DNA of 64,000 bases from DSWT01 sp035373625 (GTDB lineage: Bacteria > Chloroflexota > Anaerolineae > B4-G1 > SLSP01), in contig DAOSNS010000007.1 of the NCBI GenBank assembly GCA_035373625.1, forward strand, positions 1-64,000, given 5' to 3'. A program made the translations under genes and the position numbers. Under the pieces are notes generated by a model, which did no database searches, had not been told where the DNA came from, and saw nothing but the letters and a program-made list of their open reading frames with translations. The number at the start of each line of letters is the position of its first letter. The first letter of the stretch is position 1. Shown piece by piece: positions 16,980 to 26,194 of this stretch.

Positions 16980-19900
16980 TTAATGGTTGCGCATAACGAG
17001 CGGCAAGAAGATGATGTGACCGACATCCACATTAACCGAAGCAGTGTTGTTCTCCATCACGAGATCAACCACGCCGCCGGTTGGTGCAACGTTGGCTACA
17101 TTGGTCAGTGGGCCGATGTAGTCCGCCGCAGTAGTGAGAACGATGGGGAAGGGCATCGCCTGGGTGGTGCCCAGGTTGTCAATGGTACATTCGATGACAC
17201 CCTGCGCCAGGTAAACATCGCAGAATTCCGGCGCATTTACCGCGACCACCGCTTCCACTGGTGACCACGTGTCTACGACTCTGGCAACCACTGGATCGGT
17301 GGGGCCGAGGTTGACGACAGAGAGATTGAAGGTGATGGGATCGCCTGAGTTTACGTTACCGGTCCCGACGCGGGTTTTGGTAATAGCGAGGTCAGCCGCA
17401 TCGGCCAACAAAATATCGTCCAGGTAAATGGTGCTATTGCTGCCGCCTGGGAAGCCAAAGGCGAAGCCCCACATTTCGGTGAGTGTCAGGCCGTCGTTGG
17501 GCGCACCGTCGGGTTGCCAGCCCTTGCGGACGAAACTGGTGAAGGGGATGCTGAAGTATTTCCAGCCGGTGAAGTTGTCAACGACGAACTCGTAAGAGAA
17601 TCGCTCTGCCGTGTCTGTGGTGCTACCGGGGGCGCGGTTGTCGAAGATGTCAATGTAGATCAAGTCGCCGGTGTTGTTGCCGTACATCCAGAACTTGAGT
17701 GCGTCATATCCACTCCAATCCTGGCTGACGCCGCCGTTCTTTGAGAAGTCGCGCGAGAAACCGCCGTACATCCCCGGTGCGACGACATAATCCACTTTGA
17801 GGACAGTGTTGGGATCTTGCGCGATGGCTGCGGGCATATTGGTCATGGGCATATCTACCAGGCTTAGCGCGATGGCGGTCGTTGTGCCCGGATTCCACTC
17901 GAAATCACCCCAAACCACGTATTCCGACGATAAGCCGCTCTCGAAATCATCCAACACCGGGCCAGCGCCGGCGACTCTCACCTGATCAACGTAGATCTCG
18001 CCGTTGCCTTCCGGCAGTGTAAAGAGATAGCCCCACGCCTCTGTTAGATTCAGGCCATCGTTGGGCGCGCCATCGGGCTGCTCGAGGCTGCGGGTGAAAT
18101 CGGCGAAGGGGATCGTCACCTGCTGCCAGCCACTGAAGTTGTCCACAAAGGCGCTCTCAAACCGCTCGGAGTTGTTCGGCGATTGGTAGACGCGCACGTA
18201 GTCCACGAGCATGTTCTGCGGGAAGACGGAAGTTTCATCCGGGTAGCCCGGCCAGTAGCCGCCCACCGCGACGTTCATAATGAGGAAGAAGGGGTGATCG
18301 AAGACCCACTCTGTGCCTGCGGGCAAATCAGCGGGGGTGACGGTGAGATACTGCACATCGTCAATGTACCAGCGGATTTCCTCAGGCTCCCACTCGATGG
18401 CGTAAACGTGATAGTTGTTGGAGAGCGGTTCGGTGTAGGTGTAGCCGCCGCCGATGCCGCTGCCGCCGGAGTACCCCGGCCCATGCACCGTGCCGTGGAC
18501 GATGTTCGGCTCGCGCCCGATGTTCTCCATAATATCAATCTCGCCGCTGTTCGGCCAGCCAACCTGCTGGAAGTTGTTGCCCAACGACCAGAACGCCGGC
18601 CAGATGCCTTGCCCGTAGGGCAGCTTGAGTCGCGCTTCGGCGCGCCCGTAGGTGAACGCGAACTTGTTGAGTGTGAGCAGGCGGGCGGACGTGTATTCGC
18701 AGGGGCCGTAGTGACATTGATAGGTCGTAGTGGCCGTGTTCTCGGTGGTAGCGGTGATGACCAACGCGCCCGCACCGTTCAACGCTGAGTTCTCGCGGCG
18801 GTCGGTATAGTACTCCAACTCGTTGTTGCCCCATCCCCATCCACCGATGTCGTACCCCCACTTGGTCGCGTCGGGGGCGGCTCCGGCTGGACCGGTGAAT
18901 TCATCATGCCACGCCAGTTCCCAGCTTTCTGGGCCGGCTTCTGACCCTTTGTTGTCAAGAATCTGGACTTTGACAGTGTCGCCGCTATTCTGCCCATAGT
19001 ACCAGAAGCTGAAGCTCTGGAACTTGCTCCAATCCGCGCTCTGGCTGAGGATGTGTCCAAACCCGCCGCTTTCACCGGCGGCGATGTTGGAGGTGGCGTG
19101 CAACACATTCTCGAAAGGGCCTTGCCCAGGCAGCGCCATTGGATCGCCGGCTGCAATTTCGTTCGTCTCGATCTCGACATCCCCCCAGGTCTCCATTTCA
19201 TAGGGGAACGTCTCGAAATCATCAATCAACCCCGGATCGAAGGGATCGTCTTCCTGGATATTGAGGGTGGCGGCACTCGCCGTGCCGAGGATGACGTTGA
19301 CCGGGTCAGAGAGCGTCAACAACACAGTTTCCTTGCCCTCATACTTGGTGTCGTCAATGGTGGCAACAGTGAAGGTCTGTTCTGTTGTGTCAGGCGGGAA
19401 GACCAGTTCGCCGCTCGCCGGCGTGTAGTCTCGATCCACTGTCGCTGTGCCCGGCGCAGTGCTGTAGCTGACGGTGATTGTATCAGTAGAGGTCATATTG
19501 AGCGATACGGCAATAGTCGCGACATTGCCTTCGATGACATTGAATTCCGCTTTGGAGAACGCGACCTTCAATTCGGTTTCCACGGCGGTGTTACCGTAGA
19601 TGATGACGTTGTCAATATAGTTGACCCGCGCGCCAACAGCCGCCGGGAAGCCAAAAGCGTACCCCCACATTTCGGTCAGCGTGAGGCCGTCATTGGGCGC
19701 ACCGCCAGGCTGCCAGCTCTTGCGAGTGAAGCTGGTGAAGGGCAGCTCAAAATAGCGCCAGCCAGTGAAATTGTCGTAGAACTCGTAGGTAAAACGCTCG
19801 CAGCTATCGCCGGTGGTGGTGCGGTTGTCGAAGAGATCAATGTTGATCATCCCGCCGGAGCCAGTCCCGTAGAGCCAGAAGCTGATGCCTTCGTAGGTAC

Positions 19901-20897
19901 TCCAGTCTTGACTGACCCAGGTATCCACGGCCTCGTTTTCAAAGGCATGAGTAAAGCCGCCCCAGCCGCCGGACGCGATGTTGTAATTCACTCTCAGAAG
20001 GATATTGTCGCCTGCTTGATACGGCAACGCCAGCGGATCGGCAGCGGCGACGGTGGTAGTGAACAGCGTCGTATTGGCTGCGCTTCCCCACGTGACAAAC
20101 CCAATGTCGTTATTGTCACCATCTTTGCCCAGGGACAGCAGGCCATCCTCAAAATCGTCTATAACGGTTTGCCGGAGCATCAGGCCGATATTATCAAGAT
20201 AGTTGGTCTGCGCGCCAACAGCAGCCGGGAACCCGAAGGCGTAGCCCCAAACTTCAGTGAGCGTGAGGCCATCATTGGGTGCGCCGCCAGGTTGCCAACT
20301 TTTGCGGGTGAAGTCGGCGAAGGGAATCTGCAAGTAACGCCAGCCGGTGAAATTGTCAGTAAAGATGTAGGTGAATCGCTCGCAGCTATCGCCGGTGGTG
20401 GTGCGGTTGTCGAAGATGTCGAAGTTGACTTCCCCGCCGGAGTTTGCGCCGTAGAACCAGAAGCCGATGCCTGCATAGGGGCTCCAGTCCTGGCTTACCC
20501 ACGTATCTACACTTTCATTCTCGAAAGCATGGGTGAAACCGCCCCAACCGCCGCTGGCAATATTATAATCAACTTGCAAGAGGATGTTATTGCCTGGCTG
20601 CTGTGGCAAGGCCAGCGGGTCAGCCGCCGCGACGGTTTTGGTGATCAGGGTAGTGTTGTTTGCGCTGCCCCACGTGACAAAGCCGATACCGTTCCCAAAG
20701 CTATCGTTGGCGAAGGGCAGTAGTCCATCCTCGAAATCATCCACGATAGCCACCGGCGCCGCGCCAAGACCGGGCATAGGTTCGTCCGAGGTTGCTTCCA
20801 GCTCTGCCTTTATCGCAGCCTGTGGAACAAAGGCTACTGAGTTGAGTAAAAGACTGACGATGAGTGTCACAGCCGTTAACAGTTTTCTGGTGTTCAT
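16980..20897 (-). CDS. Secreted multidomain GH16 beta-1,3-glucanase (laminarinase)
   Basis: A 1305-residue exoenzyme. Residues 1-30 are a signal peptide. CBM11/CIA30-like beta-sandwich modules follow at about 50-240 and 243-430, then a Calx-beta domain (445-545). A third module begins at 557, is interrupted after about residue 652 by the GH16 catalytic domain (about 656-905, GEIDIMEN with nucleophile E786 and acid/base E791), and resumes at 908-975. A fourth intact module (about 978-1165), a DUF11-like domain and the tail IFLPLVMRNH complete it. It would cut laminarin outside the cell. Start ATG 20897 follows AAGGAATTGATC. Last in its order before the phosphorylases; gap to lacI is 97 bases. 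Confidence 0.88.
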   Translation of the reverse strand: MNTRKLLTAVTLIVSLLLNSVAFVPQAAIKAELEATSDEPMPGLGAAPVAIVDDFEDGLLPFANDSFGNGIGFVTWGSANNTTLITKTVAAADPLALPQQPGNNILLQVDYNIASGGWGGFTHAFENESVDTWVSQDWSPYAGIGFWFYGANSGGEVNFDIFDNRTTTGDSCERFTYIFTDNFTGWRYLQIPFADFTRKSWQPGGAPNDGLTLTEVWGYAFGFPAAVGAQTNYLDNIGLMLRQTVIDDFEDGLLSLGKDGDNNDIGFVTWGSAANTTLFTTTVAAADPLALPYQAGDNILLRVNYNIASGGWGGFTHAFENEAVDTWVSQDWSTYEGISFWLYGTGSGGMINIDLFDNRTTTGDSCERFTYEFYDNFTGWRYFELPFTSFTRKSWQPGGAPNDGLTLTEMWGYAFGFPAAVGARVNYIDNVIIYGNTAVETELKVAFSKAEFNVIEGNVATIAVSLNMTSTDTITVSYSTAPGTATVDRDYTPASGELVFPPDTTEQTFTVATIDDTKYEGKETVLLTLSDPVNVILGTASAATLNIQEDDPFDPGLIDDFETFPYEMETWGDVEIETNEIAAGDPMALPGQGPFENVLHATSNIAAGESGGFGHILSQSADWSKFQSFSFWYYGQNSGDTVKVQILDNKGSEAGPESWELAWHDEFTGPAGAAPDATKWGYDIGGWGWGNNELEYYTDRRENSALNGAGALVITATTENTATTTYQCHYGPCEYTSARLLTLNKFAFTYGRAEARLKLPYGQGIWPAFWSLGNNFQQVGWPNSGEIDIMENIGREPNIVHGTVHGPGYSGGSGIGGGYTYTEPLSNNYHVYAIEWEPEEIRWYIDDVQYLTVTPADLPAGTEWVFDHPFFLIMNVAVGGYWPGYPDETSVFPQNMLVDYVRVYQSPNNSERFESAFVDNFSGWQQVTIPFADFTRSLEQPDGAPNDGLNLTEAWGYLFTLPEGNGEIYVDQVRVAGAGPVLDDFESGLSSEYVVWGDFEWNPGTTTAIALSLVDMPMTNMPAAIAQDPNTVLKVDYVVAPGMYGGFSRDFSKNGGVSQDWSGYDALKFWMYGNNTGDLIYIDIFDNRAPGSTTDTAERFSYEFVVDNFTGWKYFSIPFTSFVRKGWQPDGAPNDGLTLTEMWGFAFGFPGGSNSTIYLDDILLADAADLAITKTRVGTGNVNSGDPITFNLSVVNLGPTDPVVARVVDTWSPVEAVVAVNAPEFCDVYLAQGVIECTIDNLGTTQAMPFPIVLTTAADYIGPLTNVANVAPTGGVVDLVMENNTASVNVDVGHIIFLPLVMRNH

Positions 20898-20994
20898 GAT
20901 CAATTCCTTATGCTATGGATTGTGAAATTGAGTTATGGATAACAGGGTTCAAATGAAGATTATTCTCTGTTCTTGCACCTCCCTGTTGTGACAT

Positions 20995-22017
20995 TTATCG
21001 TGTAGGCGCACCGCATGAATCACGGATCACTAATTTAGTTTCCATAATGATTTGTCGGGGCGGGGTGGGGCCGTTTTTGATCACGTCGAGCAGCATTTCC
21101 ACGGCCTTGATGCCGAAGGCAAGCACGGGTTGGTGAACGGTCGTCAGTTGCGGTCTGGCGATGGTGGCGGGAGGAAGGTCGTCGAAACTGACCAGGGCGA
21201 TGTCGCGTGGAACGTTGAGACCGGCTTCGTGGATAGCTCTCAACGCACCGAGCGACATTGCGTCTGATGCGCTGAAGATGGCATCGGGTTTGTGCGGGAG
21301 TAGCCGTTGCATCGCCTCGTAGCCGCCAATCTCCGTGAAGTAACCTTCGCGGACTAATGTCTCATCTACCGGCAGGCCATGCTCCTGTAATGCCTTGCAA
21401 TATCCTGTGTATCGGTCGAGCGCCGCAGTGGTGTGCATCTCACCGGTGATGGTGCCGATGCGTTTGTGGCCCAGGCGCAGCAGGTGCATCACGGCAGTGT
21501 ATGCGCCGGCGACGTTGTCCACGTCAACATAATTGGCGGTGGGCTGGTTCAGCGGGCGGCCTGCGACGACGGTCGGCACATCGCTTTCTAGTAAGCGGGC
21601 AATGAGGTTGTCGCCGATTTGCCCGACCTGAATCACGATCCCATCCAGCAGTCCCTTGTGTGAGAGGCGCGGGTAAAACTTTTCCTCATCGGCTGCGGTT
21701 TGCAGGAGAAAGAGCGCGAGGGTGTAATTGTGATCGTTACATGCCTGTGCGACGCCCTGCGTGAGCCGGGGAAAATACGGGTCGTTAAACAACACTTCTG
21801 TGCGACGCGGCAAGACCAGCCCGATGACATGGGACTGCTGTGAGGCCAGCGACCGTGCGACAGGATGAGGGCGATAACCGGTTTCGTCAATGATGCGCTG
21901 CACGCGGGCGCGCACCTCGGGCCGCACATTCGGACCATTGTTGAGTACCCGTGAAGCTGTCGTACGGGAGACGCCTGCGCGTTTGGCGATTTCATCAAGC
22001 GTCAGATTATCGGACAT
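20995..22017 (-). CDS. LacI-family transcriptional regulator
   Basis: Protein of 340 residues with an N-terminal helix-turn-helix (LTLDEIAKRAGVSRTTASRVLNN), hinge helix (HPVARSLAS) and periplasmic-binding-like sugar-sensing domain (IGLVLPRRTEVLF, SFDDLPPA, LTTVHQP). LacI regulators usually release DNA on binding a sugar. ATG at 22017 after TCAGGAGGAAAA is the start; the frame is open 56 codons further upstream but that stretch covers the promoter. It is followed by the GH16 and phosphorylase genes in the same direction, so it probably controls beta-1,3-glucan use. Confidence 0.93.
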   Translation of the reverse strand: MSDNLTLDEIAKRAGVSRTTASRVLNNGPNVRPEVRARVQRIIDETGYRPHPVARSLASQQSHVIGLVLPRRTEVLFNDPYFPRLTQGVAQACNDHNYTLALFLLQTAADEEKFYPRLSHKGLLDGIVIQVGQIGDNLIARLLESDVPTVVAGRPLNQPTANYVDVDNVAGAYTAVMHLLRLGHKRIGTITGEMHTTAALDRYTGYCKALQEHGLPVDETLVREGYFTEIGGYEAMQRLLPHKPDAIFSASDAMSLGALRAIHEAGLNVPRDIALVSFDDLPPATIARPQLTTVHQPVLAFGIKAVEMLLDVIKNGPTPPRQIIMETKLVIRDSCGAPTR

Positions 22018-22033
22018 TTTTCCTCCTGATTTT

Positions 22034-22047
22034 TGGAAGCGCTTCCA
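22034..22047. promoter_or_regulatory. LacI-type operator
   Basis: Perfect palindrome TGGAAGCGCTTCCA with the central CG typical of LacI/CcpA-family operators. It lies between the -10 element and the start codon of the lacI gene, where a bound repressor would block transcription. Autoregulation of lacI and the downstream glucan genes is the likely function. Confidence 0.85.
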
Positions 22048-22053
22048 AGTCCT

Positions 22054-22083
22054 ACTATAACACAAGTAGGGGGGATTTGTCAA
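22054..22083 (-). promoter_or_regulatory. Sigma70-type promoter of the lacI/glucan unit
   Basis: On the minus strand: TTGACA (22078-22083), 18-base spacer, TATAGT (22054-22059). The operator begins a few bases downstream, overlapping the expected transcription start. Confidence 0.75.
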
Positions 22084-22114
22084 GAGGTTTTCGGGGCAAA
22101 AATCGGATTTGTGG

Positions 22115-23059
22115 CTAAAAGTGCCACCGACGTTCATCAAAACGGTGCAACCCGGCCTCACGGGCCTGCTGGACGGCATCTGCATACTCGGCAGGCGTCA
22201 CGCGGCGGTCAAGGGGCATGGTATCGCTTGCGCACTGGCGCGCTTTGTAAGCGGGGTGGTACTGGGCCATGACATTGATGTATGTATCGCGTGAGACTTC
22301 CTCTGCCAGGAAGCGCGCCACCTCGGCGGTGCCTGCCAGCCCGCCGGGCAGCACAAGGTGGCGGACGAGTAAGCCGCGGCGGGCGATGCCATGTTCATCC
22401 ACGATCAGATCGCCGACTTGCCGGTGCATCTCTTTGACGGCGGCGCGGTTGACCGCCGGATAGTCGCGGACGAGGGAGAGCTGCTGCGCGATGGCGGCGT
22501 CGCTGTACTTCATATCGGGCATGTAGATATCTATCAGGCCGTCCATCAACTGGAGTGCCTGAGGGGCGTCATAACCGCCGGTGTTGTAGACGACGGGCAG
22601 GCGCAATCCTGCACGGATGGCAACCGCCAATCCCATCACAATCTGTGGGACGACGTGCGTTGGAGAAACCAGATTGATATTGTGACACCCCTGTTGCTCC
22701 AGATCGAGCATCATCGCGGCCAGGCTCTGCGGCGTGACCGGCTGCCCGACCACGTGCTGGCTGATGTCGTCGTTTTGACAGTACTGGCAGTGCAGGTTAC
22801 AGCCGGAGAAGAAGATTGTGCCGGAGCCGTATCGCCCACGCAGAACATCCTCTTCGCCGTGGTGCGGGCCGTAGCTGGCGATGTAGGCGATAGCGCCGAT
22901 GCGACAGGGGCCGGGGCGCTGTGTGCGGTCTATGCCGCAGTCGTTGCCGCACAGATGACAGTCGTGCAGCGCCGCTTCGGCTTCGGCAACGCGCCTTGAT
23001 AGCGTATGGCTCTCCAGAAACGCTAGATAGATCGGAAAGACACATTCATCGCTTCGCAT
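22115..23059 (-). CDS. Radical SAM protein, PflX/COG1313-like
   Basis: Protein of 314 residues. The radical SAM cluster motif is GCNLHCQYCQN (CX3CX2C), preceded by a cysteine-rich stretch CHLCGNDCGIDR typical of PflX-like proteins. The family resembles pyruvate formate-lyase activating enzymes, but its substrate is unproven. It is separate from the lacI unit (promoter between them). A glycyl radical enzyme at 31980-34481 has no activase beside it, so this protein could in principle serve it, though PflX proteins are not the usual activases. N-terminal ATG chosen as the only good start. Confidence 0.82.
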   Translation of the reverse strand: MRSDECVFPIYLAFLESHTLSRRVAEAEAALHDCHLCGNDCGIDRTQRPGPCRIGAIAYIASYGPHHGEEDVLRGRYGSGTIFFSGCNLHCQYCQNDDISQHVVGQPVTPQSLAAMMLDLEQQGCHNINLVSPTHVVPQIVMGLAVAIRAGLRLPVVYNTGGYDAPQALQLMDGLIDIYMPDMKYSDAAIAQQLSLVRDYPAVNRAAVKEMHRQVGDLIVDEHGIARRGLLVRHLVLPGGLAGTAEVARFLAEEVSRDTYINVMAQYHPAYKARQCASDTMPLDRRVTPAEYADAVQQAREAGLHRFDERRWHF

Positions 23060-23161
23060 TGTGTCACCAGTGTAATATCAGATCGGTATTCAGGCAAGTC
23101 ATCTTTTTATGGGGTGCATTTCAGGACAGGGGCGACTTTTACCACGAGTTATCAAAGATTT

Positions 23162-23282
23162 AGGACTTACGCAGACGTGTCCATTTTTCACCGCCGAGGC
23201 CGCTGAGAACGCCGAGAAAAGAGAAAATCTCCGCGCTCTCGGCGTGCTCTGCGGTAAAGTTCCGCCAGTTTGCGTAAGTCCT
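23162..23282. mobile_element. MITE-like element with 12-base terminal inverted repeats
   Basis: AGGACTTACGCA at 23162-23173 and its exact complement TGCGTAAGTCCT at 23271-23282 bound 121 bases with no coding capacity. The interior contains inverted CCGC/CTCTGCGG words. A partial second copy of the interior (CCGCGCTCTGGGCGAACTCTGCGG) follows at 23290-23315. No clear target duplication is seen. Confidence 0.65.
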
Positions 23283-23399
23283 GAGGTTGTTCCGCGCTCT
23301 GGGCGAACTCTGCGGTTAAATCAGAGGTTCATCTGGCTTTTCCCCCCAAGTTGAGATGCATACTTTATGAATCCCTCGCATGAGTATTTGATCTATTTC

Positions 23400-23564
23400 A
23401 CGAGAGGCATAAAATATCGCCCAGAATTGGCGGAAAACTCATCCGTACCTGCGAGATATGGAGGTTGATATGCGGAAGTGTATGGCGTTGATGTGTCGGA
23501 TATCGAAAGCGGAATCCTGGTAGAAATCTTCAAGCGTATCACCGAAGCGGGAAGACTTGGGTGA
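23400..23564 (+). pseudogene. Possible coding relic, unidentified
   Basis: The frame just upstream of the CHAT gene reads AEVYGVDVSDIESGILVEIF then KRITEAGRLG and stops at 23564, with stop codons before it and no start or ribosome site. The residues look protein-like, but I cannot assign a family. The rest of 23060-23580 holds only the MITE-like element. Confidence 0.3.
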
Positions 23565-23580
23565 GCCATAAGGAGCAACA

Positions 23581-26097
23581 ATGGGATCATTGCCGACGAC
23601 TTTGCACAATCAAGTACGCAATGCGCTGCTGAAGTGCGCGCCTTTCAGTAGTCAGGAGGCTTTGCAAAGGGTCTTTGGCGACCCACGACTTGCCCCGTGG
23701 AAGTACAACGTCCCTGAAGCCTCCCCCTCGCTGACGCGCGTCAGCACGTTGCTGGCGCAATTTCAGGATGCCTGGACCGCCGATGGTCAGAACGCGCTGG
23801 CGCTGTTCCTCTGTGTGACGAGCGAGTTGCCGGAGCGTGGGCCTGAATGTCCGGCTGCGGAGCTGCGCATCCTGTCTTCCGAAGTGCAAAAGGCGTTGAT
23901 TAAGGATAAAATCGCCGAGTGTGAGCGTGAACTGGCGCAGGTCAAGGAGCATCAAGCGCGTGGATGGAGCGATCCCGACTATGCCCAACGTCGTATAACG
24001 GAGCTGCAGGCGCAAATCCAGATGTGGAAGGAGCGGTTTGCCGCACCGCCGTTATGCCCGCCGGAAACGCCCACGGAAGCCGTTGTGCCCGCGCCCTCCC
24101 CGCTATTTGCGCCGGAGACGTACACCGATCTCGAAATCCACATCGCGCCCCGTGATCCGACTATCGGCGTGTACGCCGTCACCGCCGAGCTGGACGGCGA
24201 TGCAAAGTTCTACGGGACATTGCAGATGGGAACGACAGAGCGGGCGGCGTTGGCGATGCTGACCGATCCGGTGGAATATGGGACTGCGCTGTTTGACGCA
24301 CTTTTTTGCGGCGACATCCATACGGCCTACACTACCGCGCGGGAACGCGCCCGCACGCAGACCGCCGGCCGCTTGCGCCTGCGCCTGTGGATTGATCACG
24401 CAGCCGCCGACCTTCACGCACTGATCTGGGAACGGTTGCACTATCGCAGCGAGGGTGGCGCGTTCCGTGTGGCCACGGATGCAAAGCTGCCCTTCTCGCG
24501 TTATTTTGGCCTGCAACGCGGCGCGGCCTCGGCCATCAGCGGGCCGACGCGGATGCTGTGTGTCATCGCCAATCCGCAAAATCTGGATGATTATACCTTG
24601 CCGGCATTTGACGTGGAGGCCGAAGTCGCCAACCTGTGCACCGCACTGGATGGCTTGCGCCAAAGCGGTATGGCCATCGCCATCATGCCGGGGCGGACGG
24701 GCCTTTCTGCCGACCAGATGCGTAGATTGAAAGAGGCCGGCTATACCGTTCTTCCTGGGGTTTCTTCTCTCGACAGGATATTTGAGGCGTTGGCTTATGC
24801 GCCGGGGTACCATTTGCTGCATTTTGTGGGGCATGGTGTGTTCGCCCAGCACAGAGGGCAGGCCGCATTGCTGTTGGAAGACGAGGCGGGGCAGGCGCGT
24901 TTGGTCACCGATGCCGACTTGACCGGGCGATTGGCCGGGCTTGATCTCAAACCGTACCTCATTTTCCTCGCGGCGTGTGAAAGCGCCAGCCGGGGGCGTG
25001 TGGAGCGTATTGTTGACCGGCCCAACCCCTTCGTGGGTCTCGCACCGCGCATGGTGCAGATCGGCATCCCGGCAGTCGTAGCCATGCAGGATCAGATTGC
25101 GATGACCGCCGCGCAGACCCTGACCCGTCATTTTTACCGCTTCCTGTTGCAACACGGCATTGTGGATAAGGCACTCAATCAGGCGCGTGGCTTTTTGGTA
25201 GACACACCCGACTGGGCCACGCCGGTATTGTTCATGCGGTTGCGAGAGGGGCGTTTGCTGGAGGGGAATCATGTGCCGTTAGCGTCCGGCGCTTTGTCAT
25301 CGTCCGATATTGCGCCATCGTTCAATGCTGCTTCGGCTTCACAGCCTTTGCCGTCGCTTTCGCCTAATCCGTTTACCGACATGCTGCTGATCCGCGAGTC
25401 CGCGCGCTTTGTGGGACGTGAAGCCGAATTGCGCCGCCTGTTCTCACTCCTGCAGAGCGGCTCGGTCACGCTGATCGGTGAGCCGAAGATCGGCAAAAGC
25501 TCGCTGATGTTGCGTCTGGCGGAGGTCTGGCGCGCCGAAAACCGCAGCCGTGTCTTCGGCCCCCTGGATTGCCAGGGGGTTCTGGATTGCGATGATTTCT
25601 TCGCCGAACTGGCAAAGCTCATCGGCTTGCCGACCACGACTGACCGCCGCGCGCTCCGCGACGCCTTGCGCATCACTTCCGGTCTGTTGTTGTTGGATGA
25701 GATGGATTGCGCGCCCGGTTGGGGCCTCACCGCCGACGATTTCGCGTTGTTCCGTGCGGTGTGCAGCGCCAACCCGAATTTCAAACTGATGGTCGTTTCG
25801 CGTGCGCCGCTCAAGACGTTGTTCCCGGACAGCCGGCGCGGCTCGCCGTCCTACAATTTCTTGATTCCCTACACCCTCGTCCCGTTGAGCGAGGCCGACG
25901 CTCGCATGCTGCTTGCCCATCCCTGGGACAAAACTGCACCCGCTTTTGACGCGGCGACCGTGGACGCGCTGCTCGCGCTTGCCGGGACGCACCCTTTCAA
26001 GCTCCAACGCGCCGCCCATCACCGTTACGAGGTGCTGCGTGACCCCGCCTACGACTGGCAGACGGCCTATCGTGATGAAATCACGCAGCTCTTATGA
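23581..26097 (+). CDS. EAD-like / CHAT protease / STAND ATPase protein
   Basis: An 838-residue protein. Residues 1-100 resemble a small helical effector-associated domain (NALLKCAPFSSQEALQRVF, RLAPWKYNVPEA), followed by a coiled coil (105-155). A CHAT caspase-like domain spans about 180-565, with the catalytic dyad in HFVGHG (His418) and LAACESA (Cys466). The C-terminal P-loop NTPase starts RFVGREAELRRL with Walker A GEPKIGKSS (from residue 633) and Walker B LLLLDEMD. Such fusions act in bacterial conflict systems: the ATPase senses and the protease is unleashed. Start ATG follows AAGGAGCAACA. First gene of a four-gene plus-strand island. Confidence 0.85.
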   Translation: MGSLPTTLHNQVRNALLKCAPFSSQEALQRVFGDPRLAPWKYNVPEASPSLTRVSTLLAQFQDAWTADGQNALALFLCVTSELPERGPECPAAELRILSSEVQKALIKDKIAECERELAQVKEHQARGWSDPDYAQRRITELQAQIQMWKERFAAPPLCPPETPTEAVVPAPSPLFAPETYTDLEIHIAPRDPTIGVYAVTAELDGDAKFYGTLQMGTTERAALAMLTDPVEYGTALFDALFCGDIHTAYTTARERARTQTAGRLRLRLWIDHAAADLHALIWERLHYRSEGGAFRVATDAKLPFSRYFGLQRGAASAISGPTRMLCVIANPQNLDDYTLPAFDVEAEVANLCTALDGLRQSGMAIAIMPGRTGLSADQMRRLKEAGYTVLPGVSSLDRIFEALAYAPGYHLLHFVGHGVFAQHRGQAALLLEDEAGQARLVTDADLTGRLAGLDLKPYLIFLAACESASRGRVERIVDRPNPFVGLAPRMVQIGIPAVVAMQDQIAMTAAQTLTRHFYRFLLQHGIVDKALNQARGFLVDTPDWATPVLFMRLREGRLLEGNHVPLASGALSSSDIAPSFNAASASQPLPSLSPNPFTDMLLIRESARFVGREAELRRLFSLLQSGSVTLIGEPKIGKSSLMLRLAEVWRAENRSRVFGPLDCQGVLDCDDFFAELAKLIGLPTTTDRRALRDALRITSGLLLLDEMDCAPGWGLTADDFALFRAVCSANPNFKLMVVSRAPLKTLFPDSRRGSPSYNFLIPYTLVPLSEADARMLLAHPWDKTAPAFDAATVDALLALAGTHPFKLQRAAHHRYEVLRDPAYDWQTAYRDEITQLL

Positions 26098-26194
26098 TTG
26101 GCTGATTTTGTGATTTGCCGATTTTGTGCTTGAATGGAGATAGAGTCTATTGTCAAAAGCTGGCTAAACAGATAGTGATTTGAAGGAGATGGGT

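Noticed and set aside
16844..17032. N-terminal extension of the 1070-residue phosphorylase
   Set aside because: It would translate a GCAAATG array and the end of the spacer. A good ribosome site precedes the ATG at 16843.
22018..22185. N-terminal extension of the LacI regulator by 56 codons
   Set aside because: It covers the operator and promoter; the helix-turn-helix should begin the protein.
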